NCBI GenBank assembly: GCA_021014945.1
Contig: MU266379.1
Coordinates: forward strand, 1-64,000
Length of the DNA: 64,000 bases
Source of the DNA: Leucogyrophana mollusca
Taxonomy: Eukaryota > Basidiomycota > Agaricomycetes > Boletales
Direction of reading: 5' to 3'
Notes under the pieces: model-generated
What the model saw: the letters and a program-made list of their open reading frames with translations, nothing else
Databases searched by the model: none
Told to the model about the DNA's origin: nothing
Shown here: one piece after another, positions 46,401 to 57,249 of the stretch
Layout of the letters: the number at the start of each line of letters is the position of its first letter
Position numbering within the stretch: position 1 is the first letter of the stretch
Translations under genes and position numbers: made by a program

Positions 46401-47554
46401 CTTCGTGAACTCCTTGATGCACTCGCGGACAATCCTGTCTTCAAGCTCGGAGTGTTTCTCTTCCGTAGAAGCTGGGGGAGGCGCAGTCGCGGCAATAATC
46501 GAACTAATCGCCTTCTCGGGCTCCCCATATGCGTCCTGGATGATCGAGTCAAGGGACTGTCGCTCCTCCAATAGTGACTGCTGGACGTCAGCTGCCAAAG
46601 CGCTGGGTATATTAGACGTCCGCTTGGAAAGTCTGCTCCAGAACGATAGTCTATTCGCGATCGTCATTGCAACAGGGGACGTGTTGATCGACTCCTCCGA
46701 GGCGGGTGTGGACGCCCCCGAGGACGCGGGCGACGAAGGTCTGTTCCCCCCACGCATCGCCTCGAACTCGGCGTCATCAAGGGGCGTCATTATCTTGACA
46801 TCTTCCTCCGCCGCGAACGTCACACGATGTGCACCGGGATCCCTGTGGCCGTCCTGAGAAGCGTCCATCGACTCGACCGTATCACTCGCGATCAAAGACG
46901 GCCTATTGGCGGATGTATTGCGCGAGGCGATGCTGCTCAAGACCGCCCGGGCACGGTCTTTGACAAGGGGAATCGCGACGACGCTCTTGACACCATACAC
47001 CGTATGTATATCGTCAAAGACTTGGGAGAAGCGTGAGCTGCAATATTAGGGAGAGAGCGATGGGCTCACGCCGTCCGACGTCTGACCTCGACGTGATAAC
47101 CAGCATATACGAGGCTGCGAAGTCACGGTGGTGCTCAATAAGGACAGTGCAACAAGACATGTCTTCAATCACCATTGAAGAGCTCTAGGACGCCCACAAG
47201 GCCATAGACGATCACACTTTCCGTCCAGTTTCTATCTGGGGCGTTCCCATCGCCTGGGAGATCCTCGACCTTGACAGTCTTCCCCCAGCGAATGCGTACA
47301 TGCGACTCCGAGTGCCTCAGACCGACAGCGTGCGGACGCATGAGCAGGCCATCATCTGTGGCGAGTATGGCGATGTGTTCGTGGGGGCGTGGATGTGGAA
47401 CTGGGGGTACAACGAAGCTTGGCTGGAGACCGGTAGTCGCGTGAGTGCCAATCGAGATGGGCGGTGGGGAAGAGCTTGAAGCCTGGTTCTGTGTGCTGGG
47501 CGGGGACTTTGGTGAGCTGGTGCCTCTGGAAGACTTGGAAAAGAAACGTTTCAT
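37457..47554 (-). CDS. Sac2/INPP5F-type phosphoinositide phosphatase, split by a transposon in an intron
   Basis: SAC-domain lipid phosphatase acting on phosphoinositides of the endomembrane system. The 5' exons lie at about 47554-44704, the 3' exons at 38755-37457. The N-terminus [19 protein letters not shown] is followed by [17 protein letters not shown] and [15 protein letters not shown] blocks are [64 protein letters not shown] and the catalytic CX5R motif in [15 protein letters not shown] (about 45050). [16 protein letters not shown] lies just before the transposon and [26 protein letters not shown] just after it. The C-terminal part ([22 protein letters not shown]) is hSac2-like. The protein ends [12 protein letters not shown]. 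All blocks needed for catalysis are intact, so the gene may still work if the 5.95-kb intron is removed. Confidence 0.82.
38814..38817. repeat. Left target-site duplication CGTA
   Basis: CGTA directly precedes the left inverted end of the transposon and is matched by CGTA at 44699-44702, after the right end. Confidence 0.85.
38818..38922 (+). repeat. Left terminal inverted repeat
   Basis: 105 bases that are the reverse complement of 44594-44698 except at four positions (bases 29, 30, 48 and 63 of the repeat). It includes the first CTGCGCG-type repeat units, which probably bind the transposase. Confidence 0.85.
38867..39006 (+). repeat. Left subterminal repeats, CTGCGCG(G/A)T core
   Basis: About eight diverged copies of a roughly 20-base unit with the core CTGCGCG(G/A)T(A/T)CA and often preceded by ACGAG. 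They are less regular than those at the right end. Such arrays are usually transposase-binding sites; this use is inferred. Confidence 0.75.
39041..40127 (-). CDS. BTB/POZ-domain protein carried by the transposon
   Basis: Exons 40127-39984, 39916-39735 and 39686-39041 join cleanly to a 323-residue protein. The BTB fold starts at [44 protein letters not shown], then [26 protein letters not shown], then [35 protein letters not shown]. These are the beta-strand/H-x-S and dimer-helix features of the large mushroom BTB family. The rest resembles the C-terminal part of those proteins, ending in an acidic [14 protein letters not shown] tail. BTB proteins bind partners such as cullin-3 or each other. 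Why a transposon carries one is unknown; it may be captured host DNA. Its start is only 40 bases from the transposase start, on the other strand. All three exons are open, so it is not decayed. Confidence 0.8.
40168..42194 (+). CDS. Integrase-core (DDE) transposase
   Basis: The start [22 protein letters not shown] leads to a helical N-terminus, an intron after ERAGQ and a DNA-binding entry ([47 protein letters not shown]), which is a helix-turn-helix-like segment. The catalytic core has [22 protein letters not shown] (first Asp), [19 protein letters not shown] (second Asp) and [19 protein letters not shown] (Glu). There are 34 residues between the second Asp and the Glu. In-frame stops near 41118 fall inside a 54-nt intron (41067-41120), so the frame is intact. 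Another intron lies near 41308-41361, and a third (near 41609-41660) joins SPN to [22 protein letters not shown]. The acidic tail ends ADGYFNAE. The enzyme would cut and join the element's ends. Confidence 0.87.
42270..44203 (+). CDS. Cys-rich protein of unknown function in the transposon
   Basis: I recognise no named family. The start may be 42270 or 42327 ([16 protein letters not shown]). The N-terminus has a Cys/His cluster, C-R-G-R...CDCEGF...[13 protein letters not shown], that could bind zinc, followed by a Pro/Ser linker. Later exons encode [81 protein letters not shown] and [40 protein letters not shown] follows an intron. A Ser/Pro-rich part with a basic stretch ([15 protein letters not shown]) and [20 protein letters not shown] comes next. 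The end is [16 protein letters not shown]. Several internal junctions, notably near 42650-42720, are not settled. It may aid DNA binding or regulate transposition, which is a guess. Confidence 0.6.
44510..44611 (-). repeat. Right subterminal tandem array, 21-bp unit
   Basis: Four perfect 21-base units (GAGTTGGATCGCGCAGCCTG plus T) at 44510-44593 and a partial fifth to 44611. Read on the minus strand each contains CTGCGCGATCCAACTC, the last unit of the right inverted repeat. The regular tandem looks like recent amplification of one transposase-binding unit. Confidence 0.88.
44594..44698 (-). repeat. Right terminal inverted repeat
   Basis: Reverse complement of the left end over 105 bases with four differences, ending GCGTCATAG at 44698, followed directly by the CGTA duplication at 44699-44702. 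Confidence 0.85.
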
Positions 47555-47856
47555 GGTTAGATATCGCTATGTCCTTTCTGTCCGTCCTGCGAACAGTCGT
47601 GGTGATACATGGAGTTCAGAATCCAGTTTCATATCCAGGAAGAAGACCGTTCTAAATAGGGACCTCCCGCGATCATCAATATTGGAGCTGAGAATCGTCA
47701 TAGCATTTTACAGCATAGGTAGATACATACAAGAGGAAAAGACATCGATACAGCAAATGAGATCAGACCCTTGTGGAGACCATTACACCCCCTCGTTTAT
47801 CGTCCATCGTCTATATTGGCATTACACCACCTGGTTCTCGCATCATCATAACAAAC

Positions 47857-49740
47857 TCATTCTGGAGACTGCGGGCCCAAGCTGATCCAGCTGCTCTCAG
47901 TCCCGTTCCCATCGCCAGAGTTGCTCTCTACGTCCGCCTCGGATCCTGTCTCATGCGACTCGGGGTCAGACAACGGCTCCTCGTTGTTCAGTGTCAGGGA
48001 CGAGGAAGCGGTGGCGGCGGGCAGGACTGTAGAGGCGGCCGCGGAAGGAGGCAGCACTCCAGATGCTGCGGCTGGTGCGGGTGCCGTCCTAGGCGGCTCG
48101 GGAGCTGGATACACTTGGGCGGGAGGAACTGGCAGCAGGCGGTTGCGAAGTCCGATGAGAACATGAGGAAGATTAAGCAGACCATCGAGCAAAATCGGGG
48201 GGAGAAACGACGCAAGCGTGTATGTAGTCGCTGTAGACAGACTCCGTGTTAGCAAGTCTCGCGGACAGGCGAGGACAATCACTGACCACCAGCTCCAACT
48301 GCAATTCGGTCACCGTGCACCCAGTCTTTGACTTTTTCATAACCAGCACCGATACCAATTCCGAAAAGCGTTCTGCTAGCACCAGCAGTCTTTGTACCCC
48401 CACTCACGACGCTGACTATCCTGTCCACAAACACGCCAACATCCTCTGGCGTCCGCGACATGCCATACCCGGCTTCACTAAGGGCAACGAACGCCGGGCC
48501 GTACGTCGCCTTCTCCGATGGCGTCCAATCATCCATCGCCACCGCATTCGCAGCTTCGGTATTGGCAGCAGGCCTGCCGACAGCCCCGACATCGACAGTA
48601 ACGATACGGATGGAGTTCATGCCCTGTGCAGTAGCCGCTTCGCGACGTAGGACATCTGCCGCGCGAAGGGTAGCAGCTGCGCTCATAGCGCTGACGCCAC
48701 CGAATGGGAGGCCGACACGGGCATCTGCAGCGGGGAGACACAGGATGACTGATTTGCGTGCGTGCGGCGAGCGCTGCGCGTCTGCACGGAGGAGGGGAAG
48801 GAGGTTTTGGAGGGCTTGGAGAGGGGCGATGTGGGTCGAGAGGAGGTGCGGGAGGTAGGTGCTGCGCAGGGAGAGCTGCTCAAGTGGGGCGGGGGCGGTG
48901 TGGATGGAGGGTGTTGGGAGTGTGAGGAGGGAGATTATGGAGTGGACGAGGGGGTGGAAAGGGGTAGCTGCGTATGGGTCGCCTGCAGCTCTTATAGGGA
49001 AGCGGCGAGAAAGAGTGGAAGCCAGGGAGCGGAGGAAGATGGGGATGGTGCCGGGCTGGAGAGTATGTGAGATACATTGTGCGAGGATAACGAGACTGCT
49101 CGTACCTCATTAGGATCGAGAACAAGAGCACGGACGTAGCCGTGTCCTTTGCTCTCAATTTCGTCGACAGCCTCGGGTGTAGATACGCTGACGATAACGA
49201 TATAACCTTTCTGCTCGAGTTCGACGATAAGCGGCAAGCCAAGGGGATGGTCACCGCCCAATACAACTATGATATCTATCAGTATGATAAACGCAGAGCC
49301 ACTCGCTGACTCGACCCACCGACAACTAATCTCTTCTCAGACGCAGCCGCGGATGTGGACGCCTTGGCTCGTCTCCTATGAGTGTTTCTCATGAAGACCG
49401 AGCTGTAGCCGGCTAGCAAGCCTGCTCCAAGCGCAGTGACGACAAGGCCAGAGGTGACCCATGGATGCGCGCCAACCCAGTCGCCAGTCTTGTCGAGGAG
49501 AGACTTTGGAGGTGGCGGCGGTGGGGGAGGCGGAGGGACCTCAAACGCTCCAAGGCCGGGCACATGGATGTCAGGAAACGAAGCAAAGCCAGGTGGACCA
49601 AAACGCGAGATGTCAACCCAAAGACGGTGTACGGCCTCACGGATATTTGGAAGATCAGGCGAGGCGGCCGCCAGAGAATCTGAGACAAAGCGTTCGAGTG
49701 ATTCAAAGTATTCCTCGATTTCGTCGACAGTTGGGACCAT
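47857..49740 (-). CDS. DUF1776 family protein (Ysc83-like), membrane-anchored
   Basis: Fungal protein of unknown role with a Rossmann-like, dehydrogenase-related core. The start MVPTVDEIEEYFESLERFVSDSL leads to a run of ten Pro residues (codons near 49530) and a transmembrane segment (HPWVTSGLVVTALGAGLLAGYSSVF). After an intron come LGGDHPLGLPLIVELEQKGYIVIVSVSTPEAVDEIESKGHGYVRALVLDPNE, whose 'GG..PLG..L...L...G' resembles an altered nucleotide-binding loop. The middle reads IPIFLRSLASTLSRRFP...SVILCLPAADARVGLPFGGVSAMSAAATLRAADVLRRE. A GYGMSRTPEDVGVFVDRIV block follows. The tail is Ala/Pro-rich and acidic, ending WISLGPQSPE. Yeast Ysc83 of this family was found in mitochondria; location here is inferred from that and from the anchor. 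Confidence 0.83.
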
Positions 49741-50258
49741 TATTACAATCGCGGTTCAAAAAGTGTGTAGAGAGAAAGCTGGGCCGGCGAATGTAGGCTC
49801 TTGTTATTATGAGCTGGCAAAGCTTTGGCCTGGCGCTTTGTAGCTGATTCGTGACGATATCTCGGAACGATATAACGTCGTGGCTAACTTTAGGGCGGAA
49901 TCCATACATAGCACCTTGACTCGCCAAGTGTCCCTCCGTTTCAACTTCAGCCACAGCGCAATGACAGCACCTGTAAGACATTCTCCATGTCTCGAATAAC
50001 GATATTGGATTGCGACAGGAAGCACACAGTAGCCTCTAACAGCGAGCAGAACAAGACGGACCAGGTCGGAAACTGCGACAATGTCCCAAAGGGCACAGGT
50101 ACAATCAAGGTCATCTTCTCCCATGACCGTATTCATAACTCTTCTGATCCTATCAGTTCCAACCCTTCTCTGACATTCTAAACCGCGGAGCTTACGACTG
50201 CAGGGTCGAGAACGCGCTAGAGCTTGAATAGCACCGCGATCGTCGCTGAACGACTCCG
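49741..50258. other. Divergent promoter region, 518 bp
   Basis: Gap between the outward-facing starts of the DUF1776 and cyclic phosphodiesterase genes. Open frames here (about 60-109 codons on both strands) overlap and carry no motif. No repeat or TATA box stands out. Confidence 0.45.
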
Positions 50259-50905
50259 ATGGGTCAGTGTAAAGGAACGTACCGGAAAGCGGGTGTTAAC
50301 TTTCCACAGGTGTTGCGCTTTGGTTGGTTCCCCCTGCTGCACAGATCGGCCTCGTGCAGTGCATCCTACCTATCCGGCCTAACACGCCGGGTCTCTCCCC
50401 AGCTTCGTACCCCGAGATCACACCGCACATCACCCTCGCCAGCGTTCCCACCGGCAGCAAAATCACACTCGATGATCTACGCAAGGCTATTCCACCGCCT
50501 AGCACGCCTATCCGCGTGCAGTTCCGTGCGCTGACGGTTGGCGATCATTACTTTCGTTCGGTCTTTGTGGCGGTACATCGCACAGACGAGCTCGTTGCGC
50601 TCCATGAGCGCATCATGACAGCCCTCAGCGATGTTAAACCAACGGCACCCGTGTTTCCCCACATGTCGCTGTGCTACATCGCAGAGGACGACGCGCGGGA
50701 GAGAGAGAGGACGGCCGAGGAGCTACGAGAAAGCGGGAAAGTTATAGAAAACGCGGAGGAAGACGGTGTCACTCTGGTTTGCGGAGCCGGTGAAGAGCAT
50801 AAATTAGCTGGTTTTGACAGCGAGGAAATATGGATTGTTCAGTGCGACGGACCTGTGGAGGACTGGCAGGTCTTGGAGAAGATTAGTCTCAGTAAGCGCC
50901 TCTAA
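50259..50905 (+). CDS. cpd1: 2',3'-cyclic nucleotide phosphodiesterase, 2H family (CPD1-like)
   Basis: Small 2H phosphoesterase; yeast Cpd1 opens ADP-ribose cyclic phosphate made during tRNA splicing. Exon 1 carries only ATG-G (50259-50262); a 47-nt intron (GTCAGT...CACAG, 50263-50309) leads to VALWLVPPAAQIGLVQCILP. This start is chosen because it supplies the family's 'LWL.P' beginning and no better ATG is in frame. The two catalytic H-x-(S/T)-x motifs are ITPHITLASV and FPHMSLCYI, with DHYFRSVFVAV between them. An insertion rich in Glu/Arg (DDARERERTAEEL) precedes the last strand, EEIWIVQCDGPVEDWQVLEKISL. Total about 200 residues, normal for the family. Its 3' neighbour faces it across 0.8 kb. 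Confidence 0.85.
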
Positions 50906-51706
50906 GCGCCCGTAGCAAAGCGAAGCCCGCCCTAAACACACACACACACCTTCCCGAAAAATGTACAACGAGACTTCAACCTCTTGCCTTCTCTTATTCC
51001 TCCATGTACACCCAGAAGACTCCTCCTGTTCGACGGAAAACGTGAGTACACCGATCCCTATACATCTTGTTCCATCATTCCACGAAGCGTCCACGCGATG
51101 AGATTATATATTTTTTCAGTTATCCCTGTCTTAACATTCATGTCGAGACCTTGAAAATCTGACCCACCTTCGTGTTCCCCTTTCCTTGGGCATATGGTCG
51201 ACACATCGCTGACCTCGACTTGGTTCTATAGGAAAATGAAATTTGACCGTCCGTGCTCGTCTTCTGAACGGAACGCGCGAGATCGTCGACCAACTGTTAT
51301 GCGTTGTTCGATGATTGATCACTCATGCACAGTGCATTTAAGTATCTTCCTCCTCAGACCCCACTCAATTGGGAATGGGAGTACATTGTATCTTCGATTC
51401 GCCTGTAATATGTATCGTGCTATCTTGCAGATTCTGACTATAATACATTTGCTTGGATTTCAGTCATTAGAAATATTCGATAATGAAGTGAAAGGAGAGT
51501 GGAAGCGGGTTAGATCGACGCATATGCAAAGAACATGCAGAGCAAAAGCAAAGCAACATGGACAAGCGAAAGGGTGACGAAGAGCAGTGCAAATGATGGA
51601 CGAGTGGTTGAAAAACGAGGGAGCGGTGCAAGGACCAGATGCCTTGACGGAGAGAACATTGATGGAATGAGACGTTGATGGAGGGCGATTACTGCGTGTC
51701 TATGGA
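50906..51706. other. Intergenic between converging genes
   Basis: No gene is supported. An (AC)n run of about 14 bases lies near 50936-50949. The rest is mixed DNA expected to contain the 3' ends of the phosphodiesterase and arrestin-like genes. Confidence 0.5.
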
Positions 51707-53382
51707 CTAGGGCGTGTATTCATCCTCGGAATCACCAAGGCTGAATGAGGACGACGTTGCGGATGATGGACTCGGAGGCTCGTATAACGGGAGGGGAATC
51801 GAGTAGTCGATCTTGCGTTCTCCATTCGAGTGGAACAGCTGCGAATACGCAGGCAAACTCTGCGCGTATGGTGCACTCTTCTGCAGCCCCACGCCAGGAT
51901 CTGAGCCTGGCGCGGCTCCGTCACACGGGACGGGTGCCTCAGCTTGCACGCGCACAAATCGCATAGGGAGCGAGAACTGGAGCCGTTCCGTTACAGGGCC
52001 CTCACCCTCAAGATCATATACGCACTGCACAGACACATACATGAAGTGCTGCACCCCAAAGAGCGGGCTGTTCTCGGAGGTGCGGCGCGACCGGGGGCCG
52101 CACCAGTCGAGCTGGTATGCTTCCCGCGATAGCGGGACGCTCGTCTCAAGGATGTACCAGTTTTCCTCTGCTGGGGGTGGCGTTGAGGTGGGAGCGTCGC
52201 GTTTGAAGACGTACCCGTCGCCGGAGATGTTGTATCTCCCCGACTCTTGGGGAGGTAGGAGGGAGAAGGCGCGCTCGGTGGTGGGTTTTGGTGGGAGCGG
52301 CGTGGTGAGTAGGCCGACATTCAATAGCGTATGAGCGGAGTGGGCCAATCGAAGAGGTGCTTTGGGTGGCTGGTTGGATCTTGGGGGCACCGGGAATCGC
52401 GAGCCACGCTCACGGGACGCGCTACTTCTAATTGTCGATGGTAAGCTACGAGGTGGAATTGCAGGATCAGTGCGACACACCTGTATGTCTCAATTTGCTC
52501 GACGTCGATAGAAAACCCCGTAACGCGAAGGCGATCGCGGTGCGAGTCATCCATATCTTTCGCCCGCAATCGTAGCGTGAAGGGCAACGTCGCCTCATCC
52601 GTGGTGACAGCGCTTGGTATGGAAGCTACAACCTGGACTTTCTTCAGGACTTCAGGAGGAATGATAGGTGAGGCAGCAGGCGCCTCGTTCTGCTGGCGCT
52701 GGGCATCGACAAGGTAGACAGACATGGGAAACAAAGACGTCGACGAGGACGGGACAGCGGGCGAGTCCGTGAATCGGTTCAGAGTGATGGGACATCTGGG
52801 CGCATGAGCGGATCGTGTCTTGTAGCGGAATGGTGCGCAGAGCGTCGAGATCGAAAATGATCTTGAGCTTGGGTCCTCCAGGTAGACAAAGGTAGCTGTG
52901 GCGTAGAGTGCGTAGCGGGTGCCGATTTCCTCGGACGCGCTGTCGCCGTAGACAGAGGTCGTTGGGAGCCATCCTGGGACTTGTATATCAAAGATGACGT
53001 TCCATGAACAGGGTTTGTCCGAATCTTCGTGTCCTTCGTTGGACAAGTCAACTGGCTCGCCGTGTACGAGCTCGCGGGTGATGGAGCAGAGCCGGAGGGG
53101 CGCATATGCGATCTCTGGCGTGATAACCTCAGACTGGCCCTCGAAGGTGACGGTCAGCGACTGCAGCATTATGCGGGTAGTGGACCGCCGACGCTGGAAC
53201 ATCGATGGAGACGACGTGAGAGAGACAGAGACGTGTCCCGCAAGTGAGAACGCAGATCTAATCGAACGCTATAAGTTTGGCGGTGAAAGAGACACAAGGC
53301 ATCGAGCGGCTTACGATGGGTCTGCCTCTCCATACATATCTAAGGAATCCGAGAACGGAATGATGTCTATTGAAACGGGCAT
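51707..53382 (-). CDS. Arrestin-like domain protein
   Basis: Likely alpha-arrestin-type adaptor, which in fungi links ubiquitin ligases to membrane proteins. The start at 53382 gives MPVSIDIIPFSDSLDMYGEADPS, and a 67-nt intron (GTAAGC...GATTAG) joins to SAFSLAGHVSVSLTSSPSMFQRRRSTTRIMLQSLTVTFEGQSEVITPEI. That is the N-terminal arrestin strand pair. SWNVIFDIQVPGWLPTTSVYG, GTRYALYATATFVY, LRLRAKDMDDSHRDRLRVTGFSIDVEQIETYR and an intron to SLPSTIRSSASRERGSRFPVPP continue the fold. The C-terminal part has PLSREAYQLDWCGPRS, LFGVQHFMYVSVQCVYDL and LQFSLPMRFVRVQ, then a Pro/Ser-rich tail with two PP(L/Y)-like spots. I see no clear PPxY ubiquitin-ligase motif. Assignment to the fold is by pattern, so moderately sure. 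Confidence 0.68.
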
Positions 53383-54079
53383 GTCTACGGGACAGCAGAG
53401 CAATCTATGAAGGAGAGGAAGTCAGTTCGAGCTTGGGGGCTAAGCTCTGCGTGTAAGCCATCGTTATATATGACCGCATGCCACTCGGTTATCCATGGAC
53501 CCACGAAACGCCAGGTTCAGGGGGCCAAAGCAGAACAAAAGGCTTTTGCATGGACAAAGCGTTTGTCCGTGCATCTGAATCGGGTGAAGATCTGCTGGAA
53601 CACGCCCGGCAGCGCACCGGCGAGCATCTCTTGGGCCACGATTTCCCTTTGTTTCGTAAATTGGCGGTTGCCTTTGTGAGCGCACAAAAGAAACAGGATC
53701 GGGCGGTGGCTGTGCTATAGAGGGAGGACAATGGAGAAGATGTTGCCCATGCACACGCCTGATCGTTTAAAAGGACCTCATACTAAAAAAAAACTTCAAA
53801 GAAGCCAAAAGGAATCAGAGCGAAGATACGGTTACCTGACTTGCACCTCCGTCCCGACCAAGGACGCCATTGTGTGCGGAGACAGAGTTACTGACCTTCA
53901 CGGCACACATCAGGTGTCTCGACGCGACAGTATTCAAACGCAATATCGCGATCGCGATCGTCTCGTATGATGTCGACCCATTACGTCCGAAGCTTCCTAT
54001 ACTCGGCAGCACCAAAAGCACGCCAGGAAGACGCAAACCATGAAATGTAAACCGTGCGCCCATAGCATACAATATACGC
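53383..54079. other. Intergenic, 0.7 kb
   Basis: Between the BRX1 stop and the arrestin-like start, both on the minus strand. Short frames occur on both strands without motifs. An A9 run lies near 53786-53794. It probably contains the arrestin-like promoter. Confidence 0.45.
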
Positions 54080-55226
54080 TCATGCAAAAACTTTTGACAC
54101 GGCCAACACATCCTCGTCTCGTCTGCGGAGCTCTTTCCTCTTTGAGCTCTCTTCTTGCGCCTCCTTCCGTTGGCGGTACTTATCGCCTTTTTCTTGTCTG
54201 ATCAAAGAGCGCACAGCGGCAGGAGTGACGAATTCTATAACAAATGTGAATAGATGGACCGGACATGGTGAAGAACAGTGCTGACCAGGGTTGGAGTATA
54301 CAGTCGCGCCATTAAAGGCTCCTTCGAATATCCGAATGGGAGTAAGGACGAAACGCGGCCCAATTTCCACTAGAGAAGTCTGAGGTGGACCATTAGGCTG
54401 CAGTGGGTCCTTCTCCATGATCTTTGCGAGTCGGACCTGCGTTAACGGAGGCTGGCCTTAGCTATCCACAAGTGGACTCACCTGGAAGTTTCGGAACCAT
54501 ATTTTATTGTCAAGAATAGAGAACGTGAGGACGTGATCGATAAAAGGTTTCGCTTTTCGCGCCAACGGAGGGACGCCGAATATCTGGCAGAGAGCATATT
54601 GTCAATATGCCGTAGTGGTGAAACAGTAGTGCGAGATATAACTTACATGTGTGAAGATTTCCTTCGTTAACCTCCCCCACTCACTGTCATCAAAAGCCTT
54701 GTCAAAGCTCAAGATCCCTCGACTCCCTTTCAGGCAGTTCCCTGTCATCTTGAGTTCGTCCATGGTGTGCACATTTTGTACATGCATTTTAATACTGGGT
54801 CCGTTCGGTGTCTTGGCAGCCCATAGGTACAAGTCTTCGTGTCTCCGCGCCTCGAAGTAGAGCGTATTGTTGCAATTATTTAGATCTGCTAGCTCTGGTA
54901 GGAGAGACAGCTGAGATTTGGAATCGAGCTTAGAATCTGAGGCGCAGGGCCGATTAGATGTCTTGAACGGCTTCGACGTTCGCCAATTATCGCGCACCTT
55001 TCTTTACATGTGGCAAGAGCGCTTCAAGGTCGTTCATGAGATGTCTCATACGATGCGTTATGCCTCGGGACGAGAGTAGGAGAACCCGCTGCTTGTTCCG
55101 CTTCTTTTTGGGTTGGACGATCTCTGCGTCCTCGTCGGTATCGATATCCTCTGCCTTTCTTTTTCCCTTCCCCTTAGCTTCAAGCTTTGATGCATTAGCT
55201 TTCTGTGCCTTCAGTACCGAAGACAT
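54080..55226 (-). CDS. brx1: Ribosome biogenesis protein BRX1
   Basis: Nucleolar Brix-domain protein required for 60S subunit assembly, acting with Ebp2 on pre-27S rRNA. The N-terminus MSSVLKAQKANASKLEAKGKGKRKAEDIDTDED...QPKKKRNKQRV has nuclear-localisation-like basic patches. The Brix domain starts VLLLSSRGITHRMRHLMNDLEALLPHVKK and, after introns, DSKLDSKSQLSLLPELADLNNCNNTLYFEARRHEDLYLWAAKTPNGPSIKMHVQNVHTMDELKMTGNCLKGSRGILSFDKAF. It continues WGRLTKEIFTHIFGVPP, IDHVLTFSILDNKIWFRNFQ, LVEIGPRFVLTPIRIFEGAFNGATVYSNP and a basic tail, KGDKYRQRKEAQEESSKRKELRRRDED. All parts are in the expected order; about four introns. Confidence 0.94.
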
Positions 55227-55374
55227 GGTCGTGGAAACGGAGTTTTACGAAGGGGAATCCTGATCACAGGGACTCAAGGCAACTTGAAGGCAACACAAAA
55301 TCGTTGATTGATTAGTAAGCAACCTCTTCTTTACCGTGACCACTCCAGCCAGTGTGGTCGCGTGCGGTGACCCG

Positions 55375-57249
55375 ATGTTGGACACTGTGCCCTTTGACAT
55401 TCTTTACGCCATCACAAGCTTCCTGGATGTAGCAAGTATAATTCGTCTCCAACGAGTATGACACTGCAAGATATATCGAGGCTCAGAATTAATGATTACA
55501 ACGCAGGTCTCTAGATCGCTCTATCAAGGAACGCAGGATAGAAGCGTTTGGACCACTGCCTATCGAGATTCAATACTACCTCGCCCGAAAGGGCCTTATA
55601 ATTGGCAGTCCACTTCGTATCTCAAAGAAACTCTCATTCGTAGTGCCAAGCTTGCGCTTCAGTGGCCATCTGCCTGCGACCGTGCTAAGGATACAACACC
55701 AACGGCCTCGGTCCCGCCGCAAGGCTCGCCCGCTCTCGTCTCACATCACATCGAATTTGCTTCGGACGTTACCCGCCATGATATCATTGCCGGCAGATGG
55801 TTGCTTGTTTGGAATGAGCGTGAAGTCTGGTGCTGGGACATAGAAGCGCAGCTCTCACCACACCTGCGACACTCTGACTCCGACTTTGGGCCGGGAAGTG
55901 AACCTGACAGTCCAGGGGACATGGGGAAAAACTCGAGCACATCTCCTGTACTTGTTTACCGGTGCTCGGATGAGTCGGAAATTGTAGATCTTCGGAGCGC
56001 CTCTTTTACGAACGCATACGGATGTCTACAGGCGTTCACCGTCGTTGAGGAGCAGAAAATCCATCTAGTGGCGAAGCATGTTATGTGAGATCTCTTCTAC
56101 TACAGTGGAAACTAACATATAGTTCGATACCCGGAACAGAAACGTTTTCAAAATGGGATTTCCTGGATCGTGCGGTGACAAGCACGTGCTCATGACTCTG
56201 GTACAGGTGATTCCAGGCCGGGAGACGGGGATATCTTCCGTTGCCCTTGGTCCTAGCATGTTGATTATCGAACTACCGTCAAACCGCCAGCCCTCCGAGG
56301 TTCGGCTCGTCCACACAGAGACATTCCAAGTGTACGTGCTGGTTCTCGGGGATATTGGCCCGGCGGTATCTGTCAATCATTTGCATCATAAAAGGAACCT
56401 TCCTGACTTTGTTCCTCCTTCATACTGTAGCGCTTTGAATTCTACCAAAATCTATCCTTGCACGTGGGCTCAGCTCATTGCCTGGTGACCCGACCCTTCG
56501 TGGCACTTGCAGGCGAGGAGGACGAGGACGAAGACGAGGACGACGCAGGTAACAGCGTGGAGATGCTCCATGGCTACCTAGTCGAGGCCTTTCCTGTCCC
56601 CACTGCAGTTCCGAGCTCGAGCTCTCCCCTCGATTCTCAATGTATTGAGGCGTCGCATCGCGGAAGTTGTTACGTTGACAAACTGTTCTCCGGTGGCATT
56701 CTATGGGAGTGGAGAGCACTTGCAGAACAATTCGACCACCTTGACGACCTTCACCCGCTCCCAAGTGACATTCTGGTTAACTTTGCGCTTATGGGCCGGT
56801 CGCTGCGCGATAGCTCTCCCATCTTCTACATCGTCCACCTCTCTCTGGCAGCAGATTCTGGGTTGATATTCGACAACTACTACGGGTTCTTCGCCAACGT
56901 CGGACGTGCATACGATATCTCCGAGTATGACGGGGTCAGTCTGCATTGTCGACTGATAACGCTGAACGAAAGCTCTGGAGCCGTCGGGCGGGGATTACTC
57001 AGTTTCAAGAGTCATGACAATGGAAGGTTCAATCTCCGCATGTTCGCGTTCACGCTTGTACTGGAAGTCGATTCCATGTCTTTGCTCACTGTTAAAGTCG
57101 GTTTCAGTGGCGAGTTACTTGGGGCTCTGGGGAACTATCTTGCAATTCCCTCTGTCGCTAGTTTCGACGAAGGAAGGATCTGTCTGAACTATGTTGGGGG
57201 TGACTTTGGGTACCTTCAGGGGTACATTGACGTGCTTGATTTGGTTTAG
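55375..57249 (+). CDS. F-box protein
   Basis: Substrate receptor of an SCF ubiquitin ligase, by its N-terminal F-box. The start MLDTVPFDILYAITSFLDVASIIRLQR at 55375 is joined by an intron ending ACGCAG to VSRSLYQGTQDRSVWTTAYRDS, giving the full F-box (LPxDIL...L...R..R.W). The remaining 480 or so residues hold a beta-rich region (RWLLVWNEREVWCWDIEAQ; EIVDLRSASFTNAYGCLQAFTVV), an acidic run (GEEDEDEDEDDAG) and VDSMSLLTVKVGFSGELLGALGNYLAIPSVASFDEGRICLNYVGG. This resembles the WD40-like or SPRY-like C-termini common in mushroom F-box proteins. The target is unknown. Partner SKP1 is encoded at 12.9 kb. Few introns. Confidence 0.8.

Noticed and set aside
37457..47554. Sac phosphatase as a pseudogene broken by the transposon
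   Set aside because: The element lies wholly in an intron, the donor is preserved, and all catalytic blocks on both sides are open. It may be impaired, but the sequence does not show that it is dead.
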